Origin: Yinghuangia elevatio
GTDB lineage: Bacteria > Actinomycetota > Actinomycetes > Streptomycetales > Streptomycetaceae
DNA length: 64,000 nt
Assembly: GCF_040649515.1 (NCBI RefSeq)
Contig: NZ_JBEZFP010000021.1
Location: 23,453 to 87,452 of the forward strand
Direction of reading: 5' to 3'
Part shown: positions 15,239 through 24,124 of the stretch, piece after piece
How the letters are laid out: every line of letters starts with the position of its first letter
Numbering within the stretch: position 1 is the stretch's first letter
Notes under the pieces: generated by a model
What the model was told of the DNA's origin: nothing
Seen by the model: only the letters and a program-made list of their open reading frames with translations
Database searches by the model: none
Made by a program: the position numbers and the translations under genes

Positions 15239-16072
15239 ATGACCGAGACCGCCACCACCCGCGACCTGCTCGAACGCCTTGAGGCGTATTACGACACGGT
15301 CCCCCGCAACACCGTCCTCCCCGAGGACTTCGGCTCGCTGACGCTGTTCCTCCAGGACGGCGACGGCTGGCCGTTCTACGCCCGCCCTACGCGCGGACAC
15401 ACCGCCCGCCCCACCGTCGGCGATGTCGCCGCGGTACGCCTGCGGCAGCGCGAACTCGGCCTGCCCGAGGCGTTCGAGTGGGTACACGAGACGACGCCGG
15501 GCCTGCGCGACGTGGCTCTGCGCGCCGGGCTCAACGTGCACGCACACCCGATCATGGTCCTGGACGAGGCCGCCTTCCGGCGGGTCACCCGGCCCCGGTC
15601 GGAGGAGGTCGAGGTACGCCGGGTCGAGCACGACGCGCTCGACCTCGCCCGCGTGCAGAGCGTCCCGGTGGTCGCGTTCTCCGAGCCGGGCACCGCGATC
15701 GGACTCGGCGGTCCCGAACTGCGCGACGCGGCGGCGCCCGGCCAACGACCGGAGACGCTGCGGTACATCGGGGAACGCATGCGCACCGGGCGGACCGTCA
15801 CCTATGCGGCGTACACCGACAAGGGGCCCGTCGCGGTCGGCAGCCACCAGCCGCGCGGCCGGGTCACCGAGGTCGTCGCGATTGGCACACTGCCCAGCGC
15901 CCGGCGCAGGGGACTGGCTGCGGCGGTCACCTGGGCCCTGGTCGTCGACGCCCTCGACGCCGGCATGGACCTGGTGTTCCTGAGCGCGGGCGACGGCGAC
16001 GTGGCGCGTGTATACGGCAGGCTCGGCTTCCACCGCATCGCCACCGCAATGATCGCCGAGCCCTTCGCCTGA
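15239..16072 (+). CDS. GNAT-family N-acetyltransferase
   Basis: A 277-residue protein. The C-terminal GNAT core (about 140-275) shows VPVVAFSEPGTAIGLGG, TYAAYTDKGPVAVGSHQPRGRVTEVVAIGTLPSARRRGLAAAVTWALVVDA, with the acetyl-CoA loop variant RRRGLA, and the closing VARVYGRLGFHRIATAMIAEP. The N-terminal half (about 1-135) is an accessory domain found in two-domain actinobacterial GNATs. Start choice: ATG 15239, with in-frame GTGs 3 and 6 nt upstream. Substrate unknown. Confidence 0.85.
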   Translation: MTETATTRDLLERLEAYYDTVPRNTVLPEDFGSLTLFLQDGDGWPFYARPTRGHTARPTVGDVAAVRLRQRELGLPEAFEWVHETTPGLRDVALRAGLNVHAHPIMVLDEAAFRRVTRPRSEEVEVRRVEHDALDLARVQSVPVVAFSEPGTAIGLGGPELRDAAAPGQRPETLRYIGERMRTGRTVTYAAYTDKGPVAVGSHQPRGRVTEVVAIGTLPSARRRGLAAAVTWALVVDALDAGMDLVFLSAGDGDVARVYGRLGFHRIATAMIAEPFA

Positions 16073-16106
16073 CCGCACGCACCCGACTGCCCGGGAGCCC
16101 TACGGG

Positions 16107-17495
16107 CTATGAGAGGGCGCTTTTGGTTTGCCATTGGGGGTAGGGCATCTGCCATGCGCCGAAGCCGTTGCCCGGGTCGGTGACTGCGGTGCTTGTCGAG
16201 CCCTTGACGACCACGGGGTCGCCGACCTGTACGCGGTCGTAGAACCACTTGGCGTCCTCGACCGTCATGCCCACGCAGCCGTGGCTGGTGTTGTTGCGGC
16301 CGATGTTCGCGGTGTTCCAGGCGGCGGAGTGGAAGAACGTCCCGGACGAGGTGAAGTGCACGACCCACGGGACGTCCGGCAGGTTGTAGCGGTCGCCGAG
16401 GCCGACGGTCTGCGAGTCCAGTGTCTCCTTGGCGTTCTTGGCGAGGATGACGTGGGTGCCGCCGCGCGTCGGGAACTCGGCGGAACCGGCGGACATCGGC
16501 AGCGACTTCACCAGCTGCCCGTTCTCGACGATGTTCACTTTGTGGTTCGGTACGTCCACCTCGACAACGCGGCCGGAGCCGACGGTGAACGACGTCTCGT
16601 AGTCGCGTGCGAAGTACGTGCCGGTGCCGCTCTTGACGCCCTGCAGGTTCGCGTTGAGCGTCACCCGCGTGCCGGGCTTCCAGTACTCCTTCGGCCGCCA
16701 GTCCACCCGGTCCTTGCCGGACTGGTCCTTGATCCAGCCCCACGAACCCTGGGTCGGGACCGACGTGTTGACCTTGAGGTTCCGCTCCACCGCGGCCTTG
16801 TCGGCGACGGGGTAGTCGAAGACGATCGACACCGGCTGCGCGACGCCGAAGGTGCCGCCGTTGCCGGGCTTCATCGCGACCTTGTTGATGCGGTCGGCCT
16901 TCTGCGTCGTGAACTTCGTCGACGACTCCTGTGCCTTGCCCTTGGGGGTGCGGCTCGATATGTCGACCTGGTACGCCGTGCCCGGTGCGGTACGCCCGCT
17001 CGACGTCCACGTCTTGCGGTCGGCGCTCAGCGCGCCCGCGACCGCACCACCGTCGGCGTCCGTCACGCGGACCGCGGTGAGGGTCCCCTCGTCGGCGGTC
17101 ACCGTGACCGGTCGCCCGGCCTCCGCGGTGACCGAGCCGTCCGCCGGGTCCACCCGGACCTTGGGCGGAGCCTCCTGGTCTTTCTTGTCTTGCTTGTCTT
17201 GTTTGTCCTTGTCTTGTGTGTCTTGCCCGTCCGGCTTGCCGGTGCCGTCCTGGCCGCCGGGCTTCGCACCCGTGCCGGTCTCCCCGTCGCCGCCGGCCTG
17301 GCCGGTCCCCGAGTCGTCGCCCGCCTCCGTCGCGGCGGCGCCGGAACCCCCGCCCTGGCTGCTCTGCCCCTCGTCGCCCCGGTCGGACGAGCCACCCCCG
17401 CAGGCGGCCGTCAGCAGCAGGGCCGAGGCGGCGACGGCGGGCAGGAGGACGGTGCGGAGCCCCTTGCGGGGGCCGGGTATGGCTGCGCGACTCAC
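16107..17495 (-). CDS. L,D-transpeptidase lipoprotein (YkuD domain)
   Basis: A 462-residue cell-wall enzyme that forms 3-3 peptidoglycan cross-links and is inhibited by carbapenems in this family. The N-terminus is a lipoprotein signal ending LLTAAC (about 27-32), then a long Gly/Asp/Lys-rich linker with a KDKQDKQDKKDQ stretch. Two Ig-like domains follow (about 120-330, as in LdtMt2-type enzymes). The YkuD domain is C-terminal, with HVILAKNAKETLDSQTVG and the catalytic SHGCVGM motif (Cys at about 415). The GTG at 17495 is used because the signal peptide starts there. The gene stands alone; an AT-rich patch near 17560-17590 upstream likely holds the promoter. Confidence 0.92.
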   Translation of the reverse strand: MSRAAIPGPRKGLRTVLLPAVAASALLLTAACGGGSSDRGDEGQSSQGGGSGAAATEAGDDSGTGQAGGDGETGTGAKPGGQDGTGKPDGQDTQDKDKQDKQDKKDQEAPPKVRVDPADGSVTAEAGRPVTVTADEGTLTAVRVTDADGGAVAGALSADRKTWTSSGRTAPGTAYQVDISSRTPKGKAQESSTKFTTQKADRINKVAMKPGNGGTFGVAQPVSIVFDYPVADKAAVERNLKVNTSVPTQGSWGWIKDQSGKDRVDWRPKEYWKPGTRVTLNANLQGVKSGTGTYFARDYETSFTVGSGRVVEVDVPNHKVNIVENGQLVKSLPMSAGSAEFPTRGGTHVILAKNAKETLDSQTVGLGDRYNLPDVPWVVHFTSSGTFFHSAAWNTANIGRNNTSHGCVGMTVEDAKWFYDRVQVGDPVVVKGSTSTAVTDPGNGFGAWQMPYPQWQTKSALS

Positions 17496-17629
17496 GTAGT
17501 GACCTCGTGGCTGGGGAACCGGGTGGCGGCGGGCGCCGCCACGGGTGGAACCGGGTGATTTTCTCTTTAATGATGATCAACGATCAAATCGCCCGAACCG
17601 GTTCCGTGGAACGGATCACACACGCCGCG

Positions 17630-18484
17630 TCACCCGATGCCGAAGACCCCACGTGGCGGCGCAGGCGACCCCGTCGCTGTGTCATCGGTCACGGCCGGCC
17701 GCCCGGCCGCGAAAGCGTCCAGGTCACGCCCGTCCAGCACCACGGCCGGGTACGGGTCCGCCGCGGCCCGCGCCGCGATCTCGCCGACCGGTAGCCTGGC
17801 CCGCCCGGCCACCAGCACCGCGTTCGCGAAGCGCTCCCCGTCCAGGTGCTCGCGCTCGGCGATCAGGCACACGTCCGGGAAGACCGCCCGCACGGTGGCG
17901 ACCTGCCCCCGCAGGAAGTCCAGCGCGCCGCCGTCCGCGACATTGGCCGCGTAGAACCCGCCGGGCCGCAGCACCCGGGCCGCGTCCGCGACGAACTCCA
18001 CCGAGGTCAGGTGCGCAGGGGTCAGCGCGCCGTGGAACACGTCCGCGAGCACCACGTCCGCTGATTCCGCGGGCAGCGCCGCGAGTGCGGCGCGGGCGTC
18101 CGACGCCTCCACGGCGACCACCGCCCCGGCGGGAAGCGGCAGGTGGCGCCGCACGAGAGCGGTGAGCGCCGCATCCGCCTCGACCACGTACTGCCGCGAG
18201 CCCGGCCGGGTGGCCTCTGCGTAGCGCGCGAGGGTGAGCGCGCCGCCGCCGAGGTGCACGAGGTCCAGCGGCCCGGCGCCGGGGGCGGCGAGGTCGACCA
18301 CGTGGCCGAGACGCCGGACGTACTCGAACTCCAGGTACTCCGGGTCGTCGAGGTCGACGTACGACTGCGGCGAGCCGTCGAGGGTCAGCAGCCACGCCCC
18401 CGGCCGGTCGATGTCCGGCAGCAGCGCCGCGCGCCCCAGATCCACATCGGCGGACACCGGCACGCGCTCGTCCTCTTCATCCAT
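17630..18484 (-). CDS. Spermidine synthase-like SAM-binding protein
   Basis: A 284-residue Rossmann-fold protein of the spermidine synthase (PF01564-like) type. Residues about 45-75 (SPQSYVDLDDPEYLEFEYVRRL) match the beta-strand N-domain. The cofactor loop reads LDLVHLGGGALTLARY, followed by VVEADAALTALVRRHL, SADVVLADVFHGALTPAHLTS in the catalytic position, and VLRPGGFYAANVADG. The usual catalytic DxxDP of true spermidine synthases is changed (ADVF), so polyamine synthesis is uncertain and another aminopropyl- or methyltransferase role is possible. ATG 18484 has GAGAAT 6 nt upstream, like other leaderless starts here. It is divergent from a HEAT-repeat gene. Confidence 0.75.
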   Translation of the reverse strand: MDEEDERVPVSADVDLGRAALLPDIDRPGAWLLTLDGSPQSYVDLDDPEYLEFEYVRRLGHVVDLAAPGAGPLDLVHLGGGALTLARYAEATRPGSRQYVVEADAALTALVRRHLPLPAGAVVAVEASDARAALAALPAESADVVLADVFHGALTPAHLTSVEFVADAARVLRPGGFYAANVADGGALDFLRGQVATVRAVFPDVCLIAEREHLDGERFANAVLVAGRARLPVGEIAARAAADPYPAVVLDGRDLDAFAAGRPAVTDDTATGSPAPPRGVFGIG

Positions 18485-18583
18485 GCGCCGATTCTCGCGC
18501 CTGGGCGCGGGGCCACCCGCCAGACAGCCTCCAGGAACCTGCCGGGCATGCCGGGAACCGCCGGAAGTGTCGGTCCGCCTCGT

Positions 18584-18589
18584 TAGCGT
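18584..18589 (+). promoter_or_regulatory. Putative -10 box, leaderless HEAT-repeat gene
   Basis: TAGCGT lies 7 nt before the ATG at 18597 without any Shine-Dalgarno. The same hexamer at nearly the same distance precedes the starts at 51987 and 56009. Confidence 0.4.
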
Positions 18590-18596
18590 TCGTCGC

Positions 18597-19646
18597 ATGA
18601 CGACCTTCTCCGGACAACGGTGGGACGGACCGCTCGCCCGCGCCGCAATCGAGGACGTCGACTGGGCGTCGCTCACGCACGCCTACGGGGCCGCCGACGA
18701 TGTGCCCGACCGCATAGCCGCGCTCCGGTCACCCGACCGGAGCACCCGGGACCAGGCGTACGCGGCGCTGTACGGCAGCGTGTTCCACCAGGGCACCCGC
18801 TACGCCGCCAGCCCCTTCGCCGCCCGCGCGCTGATATCCCTGGCCGCCGACACCGCCACGCCGCAGCGGCACCGCGTGCTCACCCTGCTCGCCTCCCTCG
18901 CGATCGGGTACGACGACGCCTGCCTGCCCGGCGGGTTCGACCCGGCCCGGCTGCGCCGCGAGGTCGCCGAGGCCGCCGCGCTCGACCCGGCGGACGCGCG
19001 CCGCGAGATGGAGGAGTGGGTCGCCGAGGCGCCGAGCGAGGACATCCGCCGCAACCGGGCGTACCACCTGGAGGTCTTCGACTTCGCGTTCGAACGCGAC
19101 TGCCTGCGCTGGGCGCTGGAGTCGTACGACGCGGTCCGCACCGGGACGGCGGTCTACCGCGCGCTGCTGGAGGACGACGAGCCCGGCGTGCGCATCGCCG
19201 CCGCGTACCTGCTCGCATGGTTCCCCGAGGACGCGGAGCGCAGCGTCCCGGCGCTGGTCGAGGTGCTGCGCACCGAGGCGCACGGGCACGTCGTGGCCAC
19301 GGCGGCGGTGGCGGTGCTGCTGCTCGGCGGCGACGCCGCACTCACCGCCTGGGCCGAACGGGGGATGTCGGACACCGGCGAACCGGTCGCCTGGGCCGCC
19401 GCGTTCGTGCTGGCGTGCCTCGGCGGGGGATCCGCCCGCGCGGAGGCTGTGGCGGTACTCCAGGCCCACATCGCGCAGGACGCCGACGGACCCGAGGACG
19501 ACGGGCCTGTGCCGGACGACGACGAGACCGCCGCGCCCGACGACGAGGCCGCCGTGTCCGTGCCGTACCTCGGCGGCGACCTGGCCGGACTCGCGATGGC
19601 CGCGCTCGAACTCCTGGGCGTGGACGGCGGCGACGCGTACGCGTGA
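18597..19646 (+). CDS. HEAT-repeat protein
   Basis: A 349-residue soluble protein made of helical hairpins. Repeats such as RALISLAADTATPQRHRVLTLLASLA, YRALLEDDEPGVRIAAAYLLAWFPEDAERSVPALVEVLRTE and VVATAAVAVLLLGGDAALTAWAERGM fit the HEAT pattern, with conserved D and A/L positions. An acidic stretch (GPEDDGPVPDDDETAAPDDEA) interrupts near residue 310. HEAT proteins are scaffolds; no catalytic motif is present and partner is unknown. Transcription is probably leaderless. It is divergent from the spermidine synthase-like gene. Confidence 0.8.
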   Translation: MTTFSGQRWDGPLARAAIEDVDWASLTHAYGAADDVPDRIAALRSPDRSTRDQAYAALYGSVFHQGTRYAASPFAARALISLAADTATPQRHRVLTLLASLAIGYDDACLPGGFDPARLRREVAEAAALDPADARREMEEWVAEAPSEDIRRNRAYHLEVFDFAFERDCLRWALESYDAVRTGTAVYRALLEDDEPGVRIAAAYLLAWFPEDAERSVPALVEVLRTEAHGHVVATAAVAVLLLGGDAALTAWAERGMSDTGEPVAWAAAFVLACLGGGSARAEAVAVLQAHIAQDADGPEDDGPVPDDDETAAPDDEAAVSVPYLGGDLAGLAMAALELLGVDGGDAYA

Positions 19647-19829
19647 GCCCGTCCGCGTGCGGTCTTCCGTGCTTTGACAGCGCGTCAGCTCCTGTTGCGG
19701 CAGTGATCAGGCTGCCTAATGATGCAACGGTGGATGAAAACCGGATCAAATAGGGCATTTTGTGCGCGCCCTGTTGATCGTGCGATCCCCGGATCCGGTG
19801 CCTGCCCCACCGTGTGAAGGAGCTCAGAC

Positions 19830-21329
19830 GTGGCATCGATGGACGTGCCCGCGAGCCGGGTCGCCACCACCGGCAGGCGTACCGCCGCCCACGCCGGGCC
19901 CAAACTCAACGCCATCTCCTGGATCGCCCTGGCCCTGATGACCACCAGCTCGGTGGCCTCGCTGCGCGCCGCGCCCACGATGGCGATCTACGGTCTGGCC
20001 GCGGTCTTCCTCTACCTCGTGCCCGCCATCGTCTTCCTGCTGCCCACCTCGCTCGTTTCCGCCGAACTCGCGTCCGGCTGGAGCGGCGGCGTGTACCGCT
20101 GGGTCGCCGAAGGGCTCAGCAAGCCCCTGGGATTCCTGGCCGTGTGGTGCCAGTTCGCGATGACGATCTTCTACTACCCGAGCCTGCTCGGGTACGTCGC
20201 CAGCACCTTCGCGTACGTCATCGACCCAAGCCTGGCCAACCACGGGATCTACACCGCGATCGTCATCGTCACGCTCTTCTGGCTCGGCGTCCTGGTCTCG
20301 TCACGCGGCACCAAGACGGTCGCGGGGCTGTCCAGCATGGGCCTGATCATCGGCACCCTGGTCCCCGGACTGCTGCTCGTGGTGCTCGGATTCGTCTTCC
20401 TGGGGCAAGGCAATGCCTCGGCGGCCCCGATGGACAGCAGCCACATCCTCCCGCCGTGGACGGGCCTGGCCAGCCTCGTCCTCATCGTCAACAACTTCCT
20501 CAGCTACTCCGGCATGGAGATGAACGCGGTCCACGTCTCGTCGCTGCGCAAGCCCGCGACCGAGTTCCCCAGGGCGATGTTCCTCGCCACCGGCCTGGTC
20601 CTGCTCATCTTCATCCTCCCGGCCATCGCCATCAGCTGGGTCGTGCCGTCGTCGAGCCTGTCGCTGACCGCGGGCGTCATGCAGGCCTTCGACGCCTTCT
20701 TCTCGTACTTCAACGTCAACTGGCTCACCCCGGTGCTCGGCATCATGCTCATCGCCGCCTCCCTCGGCGGCATGCTGACCTGGCTCGCCGGACCGTCCAA
20801 GGGCCTGCTGACCGTCGCCCGCGAAGAGGGCTACCTGCCGCCGTTCCTCCAGCGCCTCAACAAGCACGGCGTGCAGCAGAACATCCTCGTCAGCCAGGGC
20901 ATCGTCACCACCGGCATCGCCCTGCTGTACGCCTTCATCCCCGACGTCTCCAGCGCCTACTGGATCCTGTCGGTCATCACCACGCAGGTCTACCTCATCG
21001 TCTACCTGCTGATGTTCGTCGCCGCGATGCGGCTGCGCCGCATCAAGCCCGACCACCCGCGCGGCTTCCGCGCCCCCGTGCTGCCCGTCCTGTGCGTCAC
21101 CGGCCTGCTCGCGTCCGCCGCGGCCCTGGTGATCGGCTTCGTGCCGCCGTCGCAGTTCGGCTCCGGGAGCGTCTGGTCGTACATCGGCATCGTCGGCGGC
21201 GGCCTGCTCATCGTCGGCCTGCTGATCCCGTTCCTTTTCTACCGATTCCGCAAGCCCCACTGGAAGCAGCCCGACACCGAATGGAAGGCCGGCGTCGGCA
21301 CCGTGACCGAGGGCGAGGGCCAGGCATGA
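19830..21329 (+). CDS. APC-family amino acid permease (glutamate:GABA antiporter-like)
   Basis: A 499-residue integral membrane transporter with about 12 helices. The first helix (ISWIALALMTTSSVASLRAAPTMAIYGLAAVFLYLVPAIVFLLPTSLVSAELAS) matches the GadC-type branch of APC permeases; the SAELAS and GGVYRWVAEGL elements are the family's helix 2-3 signature. Later GPSKGLLTVAREEGYLPPFLQRLNKHGVQQNILVSQG is the conserved cytoplasmic loop. It likely exchanges or imports an amino acid. AAGGAG lies 8 nt before the GTG. Its stop overlaps the next gene's ATG, and a dipeptidase follows, pointing to amino-acid/peptide use. The first 25 residues are a polar cytosolic lead. Confidence 0.88.
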   Translation: MASMDVPASRVATTGRRTAAHAGPKLNAISWIALALMTTSSVASLRAAPTMAIYGLAAVFLYLVPAIVFLLPTSLVSAELASGWSGGVYRWVAEGLSKPLGFLAVWCQFAMTIFYYPSLLGYVASTFAYVIDPSLANHGIYTAIVIVTLFWLGVLVSSRGTKTVAGLSSMGLIIGTLVPGLLLVVLGFVFLGQGNASAAPMDSSHILPPWTGLASLVLIVNNFLSYSGMEMNAVHVSSLRKPATEFPRAMFLATGLVLLIFILPAIAISWVVPSSSLSLTAGVMQAFDAFFSYFNVNWLTPVLGIMLIAASLGGMLTWLAGPSKGLLTVAREEGYLPPFLQRLNKHGVQQNILVSQGIVTTGIALLYAFIPDVSSAYWILSVITTQVYLIVYLLMFVAAMRLRRIKPDHPRGFRAPVLPVLCVTGLLASAAALVIGFVPPSQFGSGSVWSYIGIVGGGLLIVGLLIPFLFYRFRKPHWKQPDTEWKAGVGTVTEGEGQA

Positions 21330-21811
21330 GCACCAAGACACACCACGTGCAGGGCGAGGACGTCGACCACGCCGGACACGTCGACACCGGCATCATGAGC
21401 CGCAGGTGGATCTACGTCGGATCCCTCGTGCTCCTCCTCGGCCTCCTGATCAGCGGCATCGTCGCGTACAACAGCGTGCACAGGACGAACCAGGCCACCG
21501 ACAAGGCCAACCAGCTGCGCGCCGCCCTCGGCGCCGCGGGGCTCCCGCAGCCCGACACGGACCTGATCGTGCGCAACCTCGGCACCGACGGAGGCATCGT
21601 CTGCGACGACCCCGGCGACGCGTTGCGCCAGGGCGTCGACCGGGTCAGCCTCAACAACGGCGCGGCGGGGCCCGGGCAGCGCCCGATCATCGGCAGCGCC
21701 CGGGTCGCCCAGGCCGAACGCATCGTGCTGCAGACGTACTGCCCGGACAAGGTCGCCGCGTTCGACAACGAGATCGACGACCTCAAGTTCGACGACGTCG
21801 TCGAACCCTGA
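21326..21811 (+). CDS. Single-pass membrane protein coupled to the APC permease
   Basis: A 161-residue protein with one transmembrane helix at about 29-50 (WIYVGSLVLLLGLLISGIVAY) after a His/Asp-rich cytosolic N-terminus, then a soluble extracytoplasmic part of about 110 residues containing two Cys (IVCDDPG and LQTYCPDKV) that could form a disulfide. Its ATG overlaps the permease stop in ATGA, so translation is coupled and an accessory subunit role is likely. No family was recognised. Confidence 0.7.
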   Translation: MSTKTHHVQGEDVDHAGHVDTGIMSRRWIYVGSLVLLLGLLISGIVAYNSVHRTNQATDKANQLRAALGAAGLPQPDTDLIVRNLGTDGGIVCDDPGDALRQGVDRVSLNNGAAGPGQRPIIGSARVAQAERIVLQTYCPDKVAAFDNEIDDLKFDDVVEP

Positions 21812-21841
21812 GACTCCCGGCCACCGGAAGGACCACCGCAC

Positions 21842-23215
21842 ATGACCACTCAGGCCACCACGGCGGACGCGGCGCTCGCCCAGCGCGTCAAGGCCGAGAT
21901 GGCGCGCACCCGGCGCGACCTCGCCACTCTCGTCGGCTTCAAATCCGTGTACGACGCCCGGCAGTTCCCGGTGGAGGAGTGCCACAAGGCCGCCCGGTTC
22001 GTCGCCGACGCCTTCCGCGAACTCGGCTTCACCGACGCCCGCCTGGAGGAGACGCCCGACGGCAGCAACGCCGTCGTCGGCCACCGCCCCGGCCCCGCCG
22101 GTGCCCCGACGGTCCTGCTCTACTGCCACTACGACGTCCAGCCCCCGCTGGACGACGACGCCTGGCAGTCCCCGCCGTTCGAGCTCACCGAGAAGGACGG
22201 CCGCTGGTACGGGCGCGGCGCCGCCGACTGCAAGGGCAACATCGCCATGCACCTCACCGCCCTGCGCGCCCTCGGCGACGACATCCCCGTGTCGCTGCGC
22301 ATCGTCGCGGAAGGCTCCGAGGAACAGGGCACCGCGGGACTTGAGGAGTACGTGCCGGCCAACCCCGACGTGCTGCGCGCCGACGCGATCCTGGTCTGCG
22401 ACACCGGCAACGCCGCCGTCGGCCTGCCCACCCTCACCACGACCCTCCGCGGCGTCGCCAACCTCGTCGTCGAGGTACGCGCGCTCAAGGGCGCCGTGCA
22501 CTCCGGCATGTTCGGCGGACCCGCCCCCGACGCACTGGCCGCGCTGATCGCCATGCTCGCCTCGCTCCGCGACGCCGACGGCGGCACGGCCGTGGACGGA
22601 CTTCCGCACGACCAGGTGTGGCAGGGCGAGCCGTACGACGAGGCGCAGTTCCGCGCGGACGCGGGCGTGCTCGACGGCGTGGGCCTCGTCGGCGGGGGAG
22701 CGGTCGCCGACCTCGTCTGGGCCCGGCCCGCGGTCACCGTGCTCGGCATCGACTGCCCGCCCGTCGTCGGGTCCAGCGCCTCGGTGCCGCCCGTCGCCCG
22801 CGCCCGCGTCAGCCTGCGTGTGCCGCCCGGGCAGGACGCCGACGACGCGCTCGACAAGCTCGTCCACCACCTCAAGGCGCACGCGCCGTGGGGCGTGCAA
22901 CTCGCCTTCGAACCCGAGCAGTCCGGATCGCCGTTCGAGGCCGCCATGGGCGGACCCGCGTACGCCGCGCTGCGCGAGGCGCTCGAGGAGGCGTACGACC
23001 GGCCGATGACGACGGTCGGACAAGGCGGCTCCATCCCGCTCTGCACGATCTTCAAGGACACCTTCCCGGACGCGGAGATCGCGCTCATGGGCGTCGAGGA
23101 GCCGCGCTGCCTGATCCACGCGCCGAACGAGAGCGTCGACCCCACCGAGATCGAGCACATGGCCCTCGCCGAGGCGCTGTTCCTCAGGAAGTACGCGGCC
23201 ATGACGAAGGGGTGA
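21842..23215 (+). CDS. M20-family metallo-dipeptidase
   Basis: A 457-residue cytosolic zinc peptidase that cleaves dipeptides. Metal and catalytic landmarks: YCHYDVQPP (His ligand and Asp), YGRGAADCKGN (bridging Asp), AEGSEEQGTAG (Glu-Glu, general base and ligand), VCDTGN, and PRCLIHAPNES near the C-terminus (His ligand). The lid/dimerisation domain lies about 190-330. The ATG sits 30 bp after the previous stop with GGAAGGACC upstream, so it is the third gene of the permease operon; uptake and peptide breakdown would fit together. Confidence 0.92.
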   Translation: MTTQATTADAALAQRVKAEMARTRRDLATLVGFKSVYDARQFPVEECHKAARFVADAFRELGFTDARLEETPDGSNAVVGHRPGPAGAPTVLLYCHYDVQPPLDDDAWQSPPFELTEKDGRWYGRGAADCKGNIAMHLTALRALGDDIPVSLRIVAEGSEEQGTAGLEEYVPANPDVLRADAILVCDTGNAAVGLPTLTTTLRGVANLVVEVRALKGAVHSGMFGGPAPDALAALIAMLASLRDADGGTAVDGLPHDQVWQGEPYDEAQFRADAGVLDGVGLVGGGAVADLVWARPAVTVLGIDCPPVVGSSASVPPVARARVSLRVPPGQDADDALDKLVHHLKAHAPWGVQLAFEPEQSGSPFEAAMGGPAYAALREALEEAYDRPMTTVGQGGSIPLCTIFKDTFPDAEIALMGVEEPRCLIHAPNESVDPTEIEHMALAEALFLRKYAAMTKG

Positions 23216-23299
23216 CCCGAGCGGCGGCACATCCCGCGCACGGTTTGGAGTGCCGCTCGGTCCGCCGACGCCGCTCGGTCCGCCACGCCATGCCGGACG

Positions 23300-23363
23300 C
23301 GGACCCGGGCGTATTCGGACCCGGGCGTATTCGGACCCGGGCGGACGCGGACCCGGGCGGAGC
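23300..23363. repeat. Four 16-bp tandem repeats with CCCGGG cores
   Basis: The unit CGGACCCGGGCGTATT begins at 23300 and 23316; units beginning at 23332 and 23348 keep CGGACCCGGGCG but vary after it. Each unit holds the palindrome CCCGGG. The array lies between the dipeptidase stop and the DUF1275 gene. Confidence 0.8.
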
Positions 23364-23446
23364 CGGAGCCGGTGCCGGCGCCGGGGCGGAACGGGCGGCG
23401 CCGAGCCGGGTGTCATAGCGGGGCGAACGACGCGTCCGCCCCCAGA

Positions 23447-24124
23447 ATGACCTGTGTGACGTCCGCCCCCGCGCCGAAGAACCCTGTCCGGCCGTGGGAC
23501 CACATCGCACTGCTGGCCCTGGCCGCGACCGGCGGCGCGGTCGACGCCTTCACCCTCTTCTGCCTGGGCAAGGTCTTCGCCGGTGTGATGACCGGCAACT
23601 TCGTCCTCGTCGGGGCCGCGGCGGTCGACGGCGACGGAGACGTGGTCCGCCACGCGGTCGCCGCCCTGGCCGGGTTCGTCGCCGGAGCCGCCGCCGCGGG
23701 CGCCGCCGTCGGCCGGCTGCGGGTACTCGACCTCCTGCTCGTCGAACTGGCCCTGCTCGCGATCCCCGCCCTCGCCTGGGCACTCGACACCGGGCACACC
23801 GAGAGCGGGCGCACGCTCCTGGTCCTCGCCGCCGCACTGGCCATGGGCCTCCAGGCCGGCACCTGGGGCACCCCCTCGACCTACTTCACCGGGACCCTCG
23901 TCGCCGTGGCCCGCCGGGCCGGAGGGGGCCAACCGCTCGCCGCGCAGGACTTGTGGGCACTGGGGCGCCTCGCCGCGGTCGTCGCGGGGGCGGCCGCCTC
24001 CGCGGCGGTGGCGAACACGTGGTCACGCGGCGCGGGCCTGGTGGCGTTCGGACTGGCGGCCGCTGCCCTGTGCGTGATCCTCGCGACGTCCGAGCGAGCG
24101 GACGAAACCGACGAGAACCACTAG
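23447..24124 (+). CDS. DUF1275 (YoaK-type) membrane protein
   Basis: A 225-residue membrane protein with about six helices. The opening HIALLALAATGGAVDAFTLFCLGKVFAGVMTGNFVLVGAA carries the DUF1275 signature (GxxDAFTLF, TGNFVL), and GLQAGTWGTPSTYFTGTLV is the internal repeat of the same motif. Function is unknown; the family is a transporter-like fold. Start could be ATG 23447 or GTG 23456. Its last 102 bp overlap the convergent TDT gene on the other strand, so both 3' ends are antisense to each other. Confidence 0.85.
   Translation: MTCVTSAPAPKNPVRPWDHIALLALAATGGAVDAFTLFCLGKVFAGVMTGNFVLVGAAAVDGDGDVVRHAVAALAGFVAGAAAAGAAVGRLRVLDLLLVELALLAIPALAWALDTGHTESGRTLLVLAAALAMGLQAGTWGTPSTYFTGTLVAVARRAGGGQPLAAQDLWALGRLAAVVAGAAASAAVANTWSRGAGLVAFGLAAAALCVILATSERADETDENH

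Noticed and set aside
16096..16108. AGCCC-TAC-GGGCT hairpin between GNAT and L,D-transpeptidase genes
   Set aside because: Five-bp stem only, overlapping the stop codon; may be chance in high-GC DNA.
19674..19702. TTGACA at 19674 as promoter of the APC permease operon
   Set aside because: No TANNNT box lies 16-19 bp downstream, and the site is 150 bp from the start.
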